Source: Flemingiibacterium sp964430755
Lineage (GTDB): Bacteria; Bacillota; Clostridia; Oscillospirales; CAG-272
DNA: 10,059 bases
Reading direction: 5' to 3'
Assembly: GCA_964430755.1 (NCBI GenBank)
Contig: CAYSFT010000066.1
Span: forward strand, 1-10,059
The notes below the pieces were generated by a model. That model had not been told where the DNA came from. It was given only the letters and a program-made list of their open reading frames with translations, and did not search any database. Numbering within the stretch: the stretch's first letter is position 1; each line of letters opens with the position of its first letter. The position numbers were made by a program, and so were the translations under genes. Shown here in pieces: positions 1-6,167 of the stretch.

Positions 1-55
1 CTCATTCGCAATCAATTTAATATTATTTTTTGTCTAAACTTTGGGGTTCACTTCA
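1..55. mobile_element. Probable terminus of an IS3/IS150-type insertion sequence (partial, body off the left edge)
   Basis: Read on the minus strand, positions 55 to 31 start with TGAAGTGAACCCCAAAG and end with TTTAGACA. This matches the general form of IS3/IS150-group terminal inverted repeats (TG at the tip, a CCCC block, AAGTT, GACA). The rest (30 to 1) is AT-rich and has stops in every frame near the tip, so it is the non-coding edge of an element rather than a gene. No transposase is visible, the second end lies outside the window, and a target duplication cannot be confirmed. The family assignment comes from recall of terminus patterns, not a search. Confidence 0.45.
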
Positions 56-64
56 TTTCAAAAG

Positions 65-71
65 CTCCTTT
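65..71 (-). promoter_or_regulatory. Orphan Shine-Dalgarno sequence downstream of hom
   Basis: On the minus strand AAAGGAG lies 8 nt before an ATG at 56-54, an ideal start arrangement just after hom. That ATG opens only ATG-AAG-TGA, and its last two bases are the first two of the IS-like terminus. The simplest reading is that this was the ribosome binding site of the next gene of a hom operon, now cut off by the insertion. Confidence 0.4.
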
Positions 72-81
72 AATATTGTGT

Positions 82-1275
82 TTACAGCATACGCATAGCG
101 ACAAACTTTTCGCTTACGGTGATACCAACGTCAAGCAGTGTTACTTCATCGGTAACAACCGCGTATGAATCGGGTGCATCCTCGATCACTTCTGCGCCGA
201 GAGATGCGAGACAGTGGCTCGGCTTTTTGTCAAAACGCAAGTACCAACGGGATTTAAGTCTGTCTGCGGGGAGGATTTCGTCGTCACCGAGACGTTCCCA
301 GACCTGCGTTGTGTGTACAGGATGCGAGAGATATGTCGCGATCTCGATGATATCGGAAACAACTGCGCTCGCTGTCGGCAGCTTACCTGCGCCGCGTCCG
401 TAGAACATTACGTCGCCGATCGCGTTACCGTTTACGAGTACGCCGTTATATACGTCGCTGATGCTCGAAAGCGGATTCGAGTGACGTACAAGAGTCGGGC
501 AGACGCACGCACTGACCTTGTCGCCGACACGTATCGCTTTACCGATAAGCTTTATCGAAGCACCGAACTTCTCTGCGTTTGCGACGTCGCGGAGCGTTAC
601 ACCGCGTATGCCCTCGGTTTTAACCTTATCGGGCGGAACGAGCTTGCCGAATGCAATCGCGGAAAGTATCGCTATCTTACGGCAGGTGTCGATACCGTCA
701 ACGTCAGCAGAGGGATCGCGTTCTGCGTAACCCTTTTCCTGTGCCTCGGCGAGTGCGGTGTCGAAATCCTTGTGCTCGTTTATCATTTGTGTTAAGATGT
801 AGTTTGTAGTACCGTTGAGGATGCCGTTGACCTCGGTGATATCGTTTGCAGTCAAGCAGTTACCGATGGGATGGATGACAGGTATACCGCCGCCGACGCT
901 TGCTTCAAAGAGGTAACGGACGTTATTTTCCGCCGCGATTTTGAGAAGCTCCGGACCGAAGGTTGCAACGACCTCTTTATTTGAGGTTACAACGCTCTTA
1001 CCTGCCTTAAGTGCCGCACTCGAAAACTCGAACGCAGGATGTGAGCCGCCCATCAGCTCGGCGCAGATCTTAACCTCGGGATCGTTTATGATCACATTTA
1101 CGTCATGGACGATTTTATCGGCGAAGGGACTGTCCGGGAAATCGCGCAAATCGAGGATATATTTTATATTGATTTCCTCACCGACACGCTCGGAGATAAG
1201 CTTTGCGTTTTGTGTCAGCACCTCTGCGGTACCGCCACCGACAACGCCGAAACCGAATATTGCTACATTTATCAT
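82..1275 (-). CDS. hom: Homoserine dehydrogenase
   Basis: NAD(P)-dependent cytosolic enzyme that reduces aspartate semialdehyde to homoserine, the branch point to threonine and methionine. The 397-aa protein opens with a Rossmann motif GFGVVG (residues 8-13). It carries TSNK (97-100), EASVGGGIP (124-132), ILNGTTNYIL (152-161), the catalytic block DPSADVDGIDTCRK (187-200, ending in the expected catalytic Lys200) and GRGAGKLPTASAVVSD (293-308). The start is supported by AAAGGA about 7 nt upstream. Gram-positive Hom proteins are often about 430 aa with a C-terminal ACT domain. Here only about 55 residues follow RWYLRF (343-348), so the ACT region looks short or degenerate and threonine feedback may differ. 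It is transcribed from its own promoter, not with the aldehyde dehydrogenase. Nothing resembling a terminator follows; an IS-like end begins 27 bp after the stop. Confidence 0.95.
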   Translation of the reverse strand: MINVAIFGFGVVGGGTAEVLTQNAKLISERVGEEINIKYILDLRDFPDSPFADKIVHDVNVIINDPEVKICAELMGGSHPAFEFSSAALKAGKSVVTSNKEVVATFGPELLKIAAENNVRYLFEASVGGGIPVIHPIGNCLTANDITEVNGILNGTTNYILTQMINEHKDFDTALAEAQEKGYAERDPSADVDGIDTCRKIAILSAIAFGKLVPPDKVKTEGIRGVTLRDVANAEKFGASIKLIGKAIRVGDKVSACVCPTLVRHSNPLSSISDVYNGVLVNGNAIGDVMFYGRGAGKLPTASAVVSDIIEIATYLSHPVHTTQVWERLGDDEILPADRLKSRWYLRFDKKPSHCLASLGAEVIEDAPDSYAVVTDEVTLLDVGITVSEKFVAMRML

Positions 1276-1311
1276 TGTCTTTTTCCTTTTATTTTAAATT
1301 GAATATATACT

Positions 1312-1340
1312 ATTGTATCACATTTATCGCGCTAATGCAA
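1312..1340 (-). promoter_or_regulatory. Sigma-A promoter of hom with extended -10
   Basis: On the minus strand, -35 TTGCAT (1340-1335), a 17-bp spacer and -10 TACAAT (1317-1312), with TG one base before the -10 (an extended -10). Transcription would start near 1305, giving a leader of about 30 nt. That is too short for a T-box or an attenuator, so any regulation would act at the promoter. Confidence 0.65.
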
Positions 1341-1345
1341 TAAAT
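1322..1345. promoter_or_regulatory. Dyad overlapping the hom -35 element
   Basis: ATTTATCGC and GCAATAAAT flank a 6-nt centre GCTAAT. As minus-strand RNA the arms form a 9-bp stem with one G-U pair. The dyad sits between the aldehyde dehydrogenase stop and the hom start and covers the hom -35 box. It could be an operator or a weak 3' stem for the aldehyde dehydrogenase transcript, but no U-tract follows on the minus strand, so an efficient terminator is unlikely. The role is inferred. Confidence 0.3.
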
Positions 1346-1357
1346 TTTTCAAAAAAA

Positions 1358-2794
1358 TCAGGTAAAATAGCGCAGAAGTATCTTCGAGAACGAATAAAAA
1401 TCGTCAAACGGCGGATAACGCAGAGGATTGAGATCGAGATATGACGACGATCTGAGTACAGACGATTCGGTTGAGAAGGTGTTAAAGCCTGCCCGGCCGT
1501 GATATTTACCAATGCCGCTTTCGCCGATGCCGCCGAACGGAAGATGCGGATTTGCCATCTGCATAACGGTGTCATTGACACAACCGCAGCCGAAGTCGAG
1601 CCCGCCGAGAACGGTTCTGCGCGTATGCTTACTGTTAGTGAAGAGATAAAGCGCGAGCGATTTCGGGCGTTTGCTTAGTGTGCTTACGACGGTGCCGATA
1701 TCCGTAAACTCAAAGACGGGTAAAATCGGGCCGAAGATTTCCTCGCTCATAAGCTTTGAATCCTTATCGATTCTTTCCATAAGTGTTAGTGAGATGCGGC
1801 CGGTATTCTCGTTAGCCTCACCGCCCATGAGGATATCGCCGTCTGCAAGGTAACTTCTCAGGCGGTCGAAATGCATACGGTTAACTATCTTCGGATAGAA
1901 ACCGTTTTCGCAGGGATCCTCGGTGCAGAATTTATCGTGATACTCCTTGATATAACCAAGCAACTCGTCTTTGACGGAGCTTTCAACAAAGAGATAATCG
2001 GGAGCAACGCAGGTCTGTCCCGCATTCATGATCTTGCCTGCAACGATACGCTTTGCGGCGAGACGCAGGTTCGCGGTTTTATCAACGATACACGGGCTCT
2101 TTCCGCCAAGCTCGAGCACGACGGGCGTGAGTTTATCCGCTGCTGCTTTAGCGACGATGCGTGCAACTGCAGGGCCGCCGGTGTAGAACACCATGCCGAA
2201 CTGTTCACGCTTGATCGCCTTTATTGCCTCGAAGCTATCCATATAAGCGGCAACACATTCGCGGTCGAAGTAACGTCCGATCAGCTCACAGAGGAGTTTA
2301 CTTGTATTCGGTGAATTCTCCGAGAGCTTGAGAATGGTACAGTTACCTGCGGCGATTGAAGATATCAGCGGCATAATTGCGAGCTGGAAGGGGTAGTTCC
2401 AAGCTGAGAATATCATAACAAGTCCGCGCGGATGACGGAGCTTATAGCTTGCGGCAGGCATCATATAAAATGGCGTGCACACAGGCTTTGCTGTGTTCCA
2501 CAGTCTCAGATTACGCAGAGTGTGATTGAGCTCCTGCTCAACCATACCGATTTCGGTGATATATCCCTCGCGGTGAGATTTACCGAGGTCTGCGCGCAGT
2601 GCCTCGAGGATTTCCTCCTCATTATCTCGGATCATGATTTTAAGATTTATAAGAAGCTGACGGCGAAAAGAGACATCACGTGTCTGACCGCTTGCATAGA
2701 ATTCACGCTGTGCGTTTATGATTCTTCTAAGGTCAGCGGCAACGGCCGTTTTCTCCGAGCCTTTATTTTTTTTGCTTGTTTTTGTTGTGTTCAT
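1358..2794 (-). CDS. NAD(P)-dependent aldehyde dehydrogenase, class-3-like
   Basis: Oxidises aldehydes to carboxylates with NAD(P)+. The 478-aa protein has the complete ALDH signature set: WNYP (132-135, Asn133 of the oxyanion site), the general-base Glu228 in ELGGKSP (228-234), the nucleophile Cys262 in GQTCVAPDY (259-267), EEIFGP (351-356) and PFGGIGESGIGKYHG (419-433). Length, the SGIGKYHG motif and the hydrophobic, aromatic C-terminus (LDLNPLRYPP to LLRYFT) fit the class-3/fatty-aldehyde subfamily, which may associate with membranes. The first 15 or so residues are Lys/Thr-rich and not conserved in the family. GGAGGA lies 5 nt before the ATG and fixes the start. It is transcribed alone, with its own promoter. 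The natural substrate cannot be told from the sequence. Confidence 0.93.
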   Translation of the reverse strand: MNTTKTSKKNKGSEKTAVAADLRRIINAQREFYASGQTRDVSFRRQLLINLKIMIRDNEEEILEALRADLGKSHREGYITEIGMVEQELNHTLRNLRLWNTAKPVCTPFYMMPAASYKLRHPRGLVMIFSAWNYPFQLAIMPLISSIAAGNCTILKLSENSPNTSKLLCELIGRYFDRECVAAYMDSFEAIKAIKREQFGMVFYTGGPAVARIVAKAAADKLTPVVLELGGKSPCIVDKTANLRLAAKRIVAGKIMNAGQTCVAPDYLFVESSVKDELLGYIKEYHDKFCTEDPCENGFYPKIVNRMHFDRLRSYLADGDILMGGEANENTGRISLTLMERIDKDSKLMSEEIFGPILPVFEFTDIGTVVSTLSKRPKSLALYLFTNSKHTRRTVLGGLDFGCGCVNDTVMQMANPHLPFGGIGESGIGKYHGRAGFNTFSTESSVLRSSSYLDLNPLRYPPFDDFYSFSKILLRYFT

Positions 2795-2832
2795 GACAGT
2801 CCTCCGTATAAGTGTAGACTTTAACTAATTAT

Positions 2833-2862
2833 ATTATATACCATCAAATGTTAAAAAAGCAA
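2833..2862 (-). promoter_or_regulatory. Sigma-A promoter of the aldehyde dehydrogenase gene
   Basis: On the minus strand, -35 TTGCTT (2862-2857), an 18-bp spacer and a perfect -10 TATAAT (2838-2833) in an AT-rich stretch. The start site would fall near 2826, giving a leader of about 30 nt that ends in the GGAGGA site. Confidence 0.6.
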
Positions 2863-2956
2863 CCCCCTTTGACATATTTGTTATGAATTTGTTTGAATTA
2901 TTTTTGAAATTATTGTTTACATAGAGGATTTAGACGGGTTTTGGATGTTTTGCGAC

Positions 2957-3016
2957 GCAAAGTGACCTAAGCCTCGCCCTTTGGGAGAGGTGGCGAGCGA
3001 AGCGAGACGGAGAGGG
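2957..3016 (+). repeat. REP-like intergenic repeat, copy A
   Basis: It shares a skeleton with the copy at 3166-3237: CAAAGT-n-ACC, AAGCCT, CCCTT, GGGAGAGGTG, a GCGAAGC-type core and a final CGGA-n-GAGGG. A small hairpin TTTGC-GAC-GCAAA (2949-2961) lies at its left edge. Repeats with this GCCTnnCCCTTnnGGGAGAGG form are common between genes in Oscillospiraceae-type genomes, as far as I recall. No coding potential is apparent. Confidence 0.55.
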
Positions 3017-3045
3017 GTTCAACGGAGAGGGCAGATTTACGAGAA

Positions 3046-3094
3046 CCCTCATCAGTCACGCTGTAAGCGTGACAGCTTCCCCCGGGGGAAGCCT
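3046..3094 (-). repeat. REP-like intergenic repeat, copy B (inverted), with two strong hairpins
   Basis: Read on the minus strand it follows the same plan as copies A and C: GGCTTCC at one end and TGATGAGGG at the other. It contains a perfect 8-bp stem GTCACGCT/AGCGTGAC with loop GTA (3055-3073) and a perfect 18-bp palindrome GCTTCCCCCGGGGGAAGC (3075-3092). These structures would form on either strand and could act as a transcript end stabiliser or a barrier, but no U-tract makes either a clear terminator. Confidence 0.6.
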
Positions 3095-3165
3095 TGGGAG
3101 TTGAATTGTGGATTAGACGAAATATAATGGGACTTTTTACGGTATCATCGAATTTTGCTTTGCGG

Positions 3166-3237
3166 TACAAAGTTACCAAAAGCCTTCCCTTGAGGGAGAG
3201 GTGCAAAAGATTGCTTCGCAACTTTGCCGGATGAGGG
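3166..3237 (+). repeat. REP-like intergenic repeat, copy C
   Basis: Same orientation and skeleton as copy A: ACAAAGTTACC, AAGCCTTCCC, GGGAGAGGTG, an inner hairpin TTGC-TTC-GCAA (3211-3221) and a closing CGGATGAGGG. The core between GGGAGAGGTG and CGGA differs completely from copy A, as expected of a family with a conserved frame and a variable loop. Confidence 0.55.
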
Positions 3238-3274
3238 CAAGACACACGGATGAGGGCAAGACACACGGATGAGG
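3229..3274. repeat. 19-bp tandem repeat, 2.4 copies
   Basis: GGATGAGGGCAAGACACAC occurs at 3229-3247 and 3248-3266 without a mismatch, and its first 8 bases recur at 3267-3274. The first unit starts inside the end of repeat copy C, so the array probably grew by slippage at the repeat's edge. Adjacent units without spacers rule out a CRISPR array. Confidence 0.85.
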
Positions 3275-3311
3275 CTAAACAAAAGAGCTGCCACGTTTAT
3301 TGCGACAGCTC
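3274..3311 (-). terminator. Rho-independent terminator of the decarboxylase operon
   Basis: On the minus strand, 10 nt after the stop of the last operon gene, GAGCTGTCGC (3311-3302) pairs with GTGGCAGCTC (3294-3285). This makes a 10-bp stem with two G-U pairs and a 7-nt loop. It is followed directly by TTTTGTTT. Stem, loop and T-tract are all in standard form. Confidence 0.85.
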
Positions 3312-3320
3312 ATGATTTTA

Positions 3321-4718
3321 TTAAACTGTATGAATCTTATTTTCCGCATCAGCGTGGTCGGCGTCGATACCGTACTGCTGATTCTTTCTCCATTCGAAGA
3401 ACTTTTCTGCAACCTGGGGGAAGAGCGCATACGAGAGAACGTCCTCATCCTGCACTGCCCACGGCTTCACTTCCTCGCGGAGTGCTTCAAGCTCGGGCTT
3501 CAGGTCATCTGCCGGACGGTATGTGATCGGCTCGGTGTCGCCGAGGATCTTCTTCTGGAAATCCGGCTTGATCGGCATCGGTGATCTGCCGTACTCGCCG
3601 CGGACAAGTCCCTTGAACTCCTTAGTGACGTTCTTATAACGCTCGCCCATGATCACGTTGAACACTGCCTGCGTTCCGACGATCTGGCTTGACGGTGTTA
3701 CAAGCGGAGGATAACCTGCGTCTGCACGTACACGCGGCACTTCCTCAAGCACCTCGATGAACTTATCCGATTTGCCTGCCTGCTTTAACTGTGAAACGAG
3801 GTTCGAGAGCATACCGCCCGGAACCTGATAAAGCAGAGCGTTAACGTCCACCTTAAGCACCTTCGGGTCGAGCAGACCGCTTTCCATATATTTTTCACGA
3901 AGCGGCATGAAATATTTCGATATCTCATCGAGCTTTGCAAGGTCGAGTCCCGTGTCATATTTTGTTCCGGCAAGGGAAGCAACGAGCGGCTCTGTCGGCG
4001 GCTGTGATGTTCCCATCGACATAGGCGAGATTGCGGTGTCAACGATGTCAACGCCTGCCTCAATTGCCTTGAGAAGTGTCATTGAAGCAACGCCTGCGGT
4101 GTAATGCGTGTGGAGCTGGATCGGTACTTTAACAGTTTCTTTTACTGCCTTGACGAGGTCGTATGCGTCATACGGCTTTAAGAGACCTGCCATATCCTTG
4201 ATACAGATCGAGTCAGCACCCATTTCTTCAAGCTGACGTGCGTACTTGGTGTAATATTCGGTGGTGTAAACGGGACCTGTGGTATAGGAGATCGCCGCCT
4301 GGACGTGACCGCCTTCCTTTTTGGTTGCCTTTATTGCGGTCTTTAAGTTGCGCGGATCGTTGAGTGCGTCGAAGATACGCAGAATGTCGATACCGTTCGC
4401 GATTGACTTCTGAACGAAGTATTCAACAACGTCATCCGCATAGTGACGGTAACCGAGGATGTTCTGTCCGCGGAAAAGCATCTGGAGCTTGGTATTCTTT
4501 ACAGCTGCACGGATCTTGCGAAGTCTCTCCCACGGATCCTCATTAAGGAATCTCATGCAGGAATCGAATGTTGCGCCGCCCCATGCTTCGAGGGAATGAT
4601 ATCCGATGCCGTCCATCTTTTCAAGGATGGGAAGCATCTCGTCTGTCGTCATACGTGTTGCAACGAGCGACTGATGCGAGTCACGCAGGACGGTTTCGGT
4701 AATTTTTACTTTTGCCAT
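3321..4718 (-). CDS. oadA: OadA/5S-type carboxyltransferase subunit (oxaloacetate decarboxylase alpha / pyruvate carboxylase subunit B), without a biotin domain
   Basis: Moves a carboxyl group between biotin and pyruvate/oxaloacetate in a TIM-barrel site. The 465-aa protein has RDSHQS (12-17), GGATFD (47-52), LFRGQNILGYRHY (81-93), KDMAGL (174-179) and QLHTHYTAG (201-209). Asp13, Lys174 (expected to be carboxylated), His203 and His205 fit the metal ligands known for this family, and the Asp-Lys spacing of 161 equals that of the Propionibacterium 5S subunit. A conserved carboxylase domain follows (about 290-450). The protein ends without a biotinyl domain, so it must use the separate carrier encoded at 6168-6587. 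The start follows CGGAGGA with a 9-nt spacer. It is the last gene of the operon and the only one set apart, by 180 bp that hold inserted repeats. Decarboxylation of oxaloacetate or transcarboxylation to pyruvate are both possible. Confidence 0.92.
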   Translation of the reverse strand: MAKVKITETVLRDSHQSLVATRMTTDEMLPILEKMDGIGYHSLEAWGGATFDSCMRFLNEDPWERLRKIRAAVKNTKLQMLFRGQNILGYRHYADDVVEYFVQKSIANGIDILRIFDALNDPRNLKTAIKATKKEGGHVQAAISYTTGPVYTTEYYTKYARQLEEMGADSICIKDMAGLLKPYDAYDLVKAVKETVKVPIQLHTHYTAGVASMTLLKAIEAGVDIVDTAISPMSMGTSQPPTEPLVASLAGTKYDTGLDLAKLDEISKYFMPLREKYMESGLLDPKVLKVDVNALLYQVPGGMLSNLVSQLKQAGKSDKFIEVLEEVPRVRADAGYPPLVTPSSQIVGTQAVFNVIMGERYKNVTKEFKGLVRGEYGRSPMPIKPDFQKKILGDTEPITYRPADDLKPELEALREEVKPWAVQDEDVLSYALFPQVAEKFFEWRKNQQYGIDADHADAENKIHTV

Positions 4719-4775
4719 TTATACGGTTCCTCCGTTATTATCAGATTTAGGTATGTGGTGTGCTGTTTGTGATTC

Positions 4776-4797
4776 GGGGCGTCGAGGACGTCGCCCC
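4776..4797. repeat. GC-rich hairpin mini-repeat between oadB and oadA
   Basis: GGGGCG and CGCCCC enclose a 10-nt centre, in which a further CG/CG pair can form. It is flanked by CTACAAG. It lies in the untranslated stretch of the operon transcript and has no T-tract, so it is more likely a dispersed mini-repeat or RNA-stability element than a terminator. Confidence 0.5.
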
Positions 4798-4822
4798 CTA
4801 CAAGTGGATGCGATTGTGTTGT

Positions 4823-4842
4823 TTGCTATATGTATTATTTAA
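4823..4842. repeat. 20-bp direct repeat, copy 1
   Basis: TTGCTATATGTATTATTTAA is identical to 4887-4906, where the same bases contain the oadB stop codon. The two copies bracket 44 bp that hold a GC-rich hairpin. Flanking bases diverge at both ends, so the identity is confined to 20 bp. Confidence 0.9.
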
Positions 4843-4858
4843 GTTTGTTGACGGGTAG

Positions 4859-4878
4859 GGGAGGGGCTTGCTCCTCCC
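4859..4878. repeat. GC-rich hairpin mini-repeat lying between the 20-bp direct repeats
   Basis: GGGAGG (4859-4864) and CCTCCC (4873-4878) form a 6-bp stem with an 8-nt loop. The element with its flanks (4843-4886) sits exactly between two copies of a 20-bp sequence from the end of oadB, as if inserted with duplication. It shares a CCCCTAC edge, in inverted orientation, with the hairpin at 4776-4797. Confidence 0.55.
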
Positions 4879-4886
4879 GAAAAAGC

Positions 4887-4906
4887 TTGCTATATGTATT
4901 ATTTAA
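4887..4906. repeat. 20-bp direct repeat, copy 2 (contains the oadB stop codon)
   Basis: An exact match of 4823-4842. It encodes the last codon and stop of oadB on the minus strand, so it is presumably the original copy; the one further downstream is the duplicate. Confidence 0.9.
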
Positions 4907-6137
4907 ACATTGAGAGGAATACTCCTGCCGCAACAGCCGAGCCGATAACGCCTGCGACGTTTGGGCCCATTGCGTGCATGAGCAAGAAGTTTGCGGGATT
5001 TGCCTTCTGTCCCTCAACCTGAGCAACACGTGCCGCCATAGGTACAGCGGAAACGCCTGCCGAGCCGATGAGCGGATTGATCTTTCCTTTTGTTACAAAG
5101 CACATGATCTTGCCGGTCAGAAGTCCGCCGATGGTTGAGATACAGAAAGCGGCAAGACCGAGGAAGATGATCTTGAGGGTTTCCGGAGCAAGGAAGTTTT
5201 CCGCGTTTGCGGTTGCGCCGACCGAAACACCGAGGAAGATGGTCATGATATTCATAAGCTCGTTCTGTGCGGTTTTGGAAATTCTGTCCGTAACGCCGCA
5301 GACGTTCATTAAGTTACCAAACATAAGGAAGCCGATAAGCGGTGCCGCATCCGGAACGATAATGGCAACAACGACGGTTACAACTATCGGGAAGATGATA
5401 AGCTCGGTTTTTGAAACGGGACGCAGAGCCGTCATAACGATTTCGCGTTCCTTTTTAGTCGTGAGCAGTCTCATAAACGGCGGCTGAATTATCGGGATAA
5501 GAGCCATATATGAGTAAGCCGCTATGGCGATTGCACCGAGAAGATGGGGAGCGAGAGTTTTTGTTACGAGTATCGCAGTCGGTCCGTCTGCGCCGCCGAT
5601 GATACCGATCGAGCCTGCTTCCATCGGAGAGAAGCCGAGCAGAAGCGCACCAAAGAAGGCAACGAAAACGCCAAGCTGTGCGCCTGCACCCATGAGTAAG
5701 CTCTTGGGGTTTGCGATGAGAGACGTGAAATCGGTCATTGCGCCGACGCCCATAAAGATGAGCGACGGATATATGCCGAGCTTAACGCCGAGATAAAGGA
5801 TATCTATAAGACCGCCGTTATTGAACACCTCTTTAAGCATGACCGAAAGCGGAACGTGTTCACCTGCGGCAACCTGTTCTGCCGTGAGATAATAATCGTC
5901 GAAGAAAAACTCTGTATGAATAAGGTTTGCGCCGGGGAGGTTTGCAAGGAGCATACCAATCGCAATGGGAAGCAGAAGCAACGGCTCAAATTTCTTGACT
6001 ACTGCAAGATAAACAAGCACAAACGCTATACCCCACATTATGAGAGTTTTCCACCAGAAGTCGGGAGCGATACCCTCGCCCGTGAACATTTTGGCAACTC
6101 CCGTGGTATCGAGAAAGTTTTTGATTGTATCTAACAT
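4899..6137 (-). CDS. oadB: Sodium-ion-translocating decarboxylase, beta subunit
   Basis: Integral membrane subunit that decarboxylates carboxybiotin and couples this to Na+ export. The 412-aa protein is hydrophobic throughout, with repeated membrane segments (for example 31-47, 52-66, 120-135, 150-168, 245-262, 324-342). The family motif GGADGPTAI (181-189) holds Asp184; Tyr210 lies in YSYMALIP; NPLIGSAGVSAVP (354-366) holds Asn354, Gly358 and Ser363. These match Klebsiella OadB Asp203, Tyr229, Asn373, Gly377 and Ser382 at a constant offset of 19, so the Na+/H+ pathway residues are intact. GAGGT about 7 nt before the ATG is the ribosome binding site, and it is paired in a stem with the sequence just after the biotin-carrier stop. 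Homologues in methylmalonyl-CoA (MmdB) and glutaconyl-CoA (GcdB) decarboxylases are nearly interchangeable by name; the operon context decides the substrate. Confidence 0.95.
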   Translation of the reverse strand: MLDTIKNFLDTTGVAKMFTGEGIAPDFWWKTLIMWGIAFVLVYLAVVKKFEPLLLLPIAIGMLLANLPGANLIHTEFFFDDYYLTAEQVAAGEHVPLSVMLKEVFNNGGLIDILYLGVKLGIYPSLIFMGVGAMTDFTSLIANPKSLLMGAGAQLGVFVAFFGALLLGFSPMEAGSIGIIGGADGPTAILVTKTLAPHLLGAIAIAAYSYMALIPIIQPPFMRLLTTKKEREIVMTALRPVSKTELIIFPIVVTVVVAIIVPDAAPLIGFLMFGNLMNVCGVTDRISKTAQNELMNIMTIFLGVSVGATANAENFLAPETLKIIFLGLAAFCISTIGGLLTGKIMCFVTKGKINPLIGSAGVSAVPMAARVAQVEGQKANPANFLLMHAMGPNVAGVIGSAVAAGVFLSMFK

Positions 6138-6142
6138 AGCTG

Positions 6143-6167
6143 TACCTCTTTATATACGGCAGAGGTA
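6143..6167 (-). promoter_or_regulatory. Stem-loop covering the oadB ribosome binding site
   Basis: In the minus-strand RNA, UACCUCU (6167-6161) begins directly after the UGA stop of the biotin carrier and pairs with AGAGGUA (6149-6143), the Shine-Dalgarno region of oadB. The stem is 7 perfect base pairs with an 11-nt loop. A ribosome ending translation of the carrier gene would open it, so coupled translation is inferred. Confidence 0.5.

Noticed and set aside
214..795. Long plus-strand open frame (193 codons) inside hom
   Set aside because: It is antisense to a gene with full family motifs, its translation is rich in Arg/Tyr/Cys with no recognisable motif, and no ribosome binding site precedes it.
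1276..1311. Search for a T-box, riboswitch or leader peptide before hom
   Set aside because: The predicted leader is only about 30 nt and contains just the ribosome binding site.
2869..2898. Plus-strand TTGACA with a TTGAAT-like -10, a possible small RNA promoter into the repeat region
   Set aside because: The -10 match is poor, no gene or conserved RNA structure with a terminator lies downstream, and chance matches are expected in AT-rich DNA.
2967..3266. 99-codon minus-strand frame through the intergenic repeats
   Set aside because: It runs across three repeat copies and the tandem array, has no ribosome binding site and no protein-like composition.
3229..3274. Short repeats considered as a CRISPR remnant
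   Set aside because: Units are directly adjacent with no spacers and are only 19 bp long; no cas genes are nearby.
6143..6167. The same stem considered as a terminator between the biotin carrier and oadB
   Set aside because: The 7-bp stem is followed by the oadB start region, not by a T-tract, so sequestration of the ribosome binding site explains it better.
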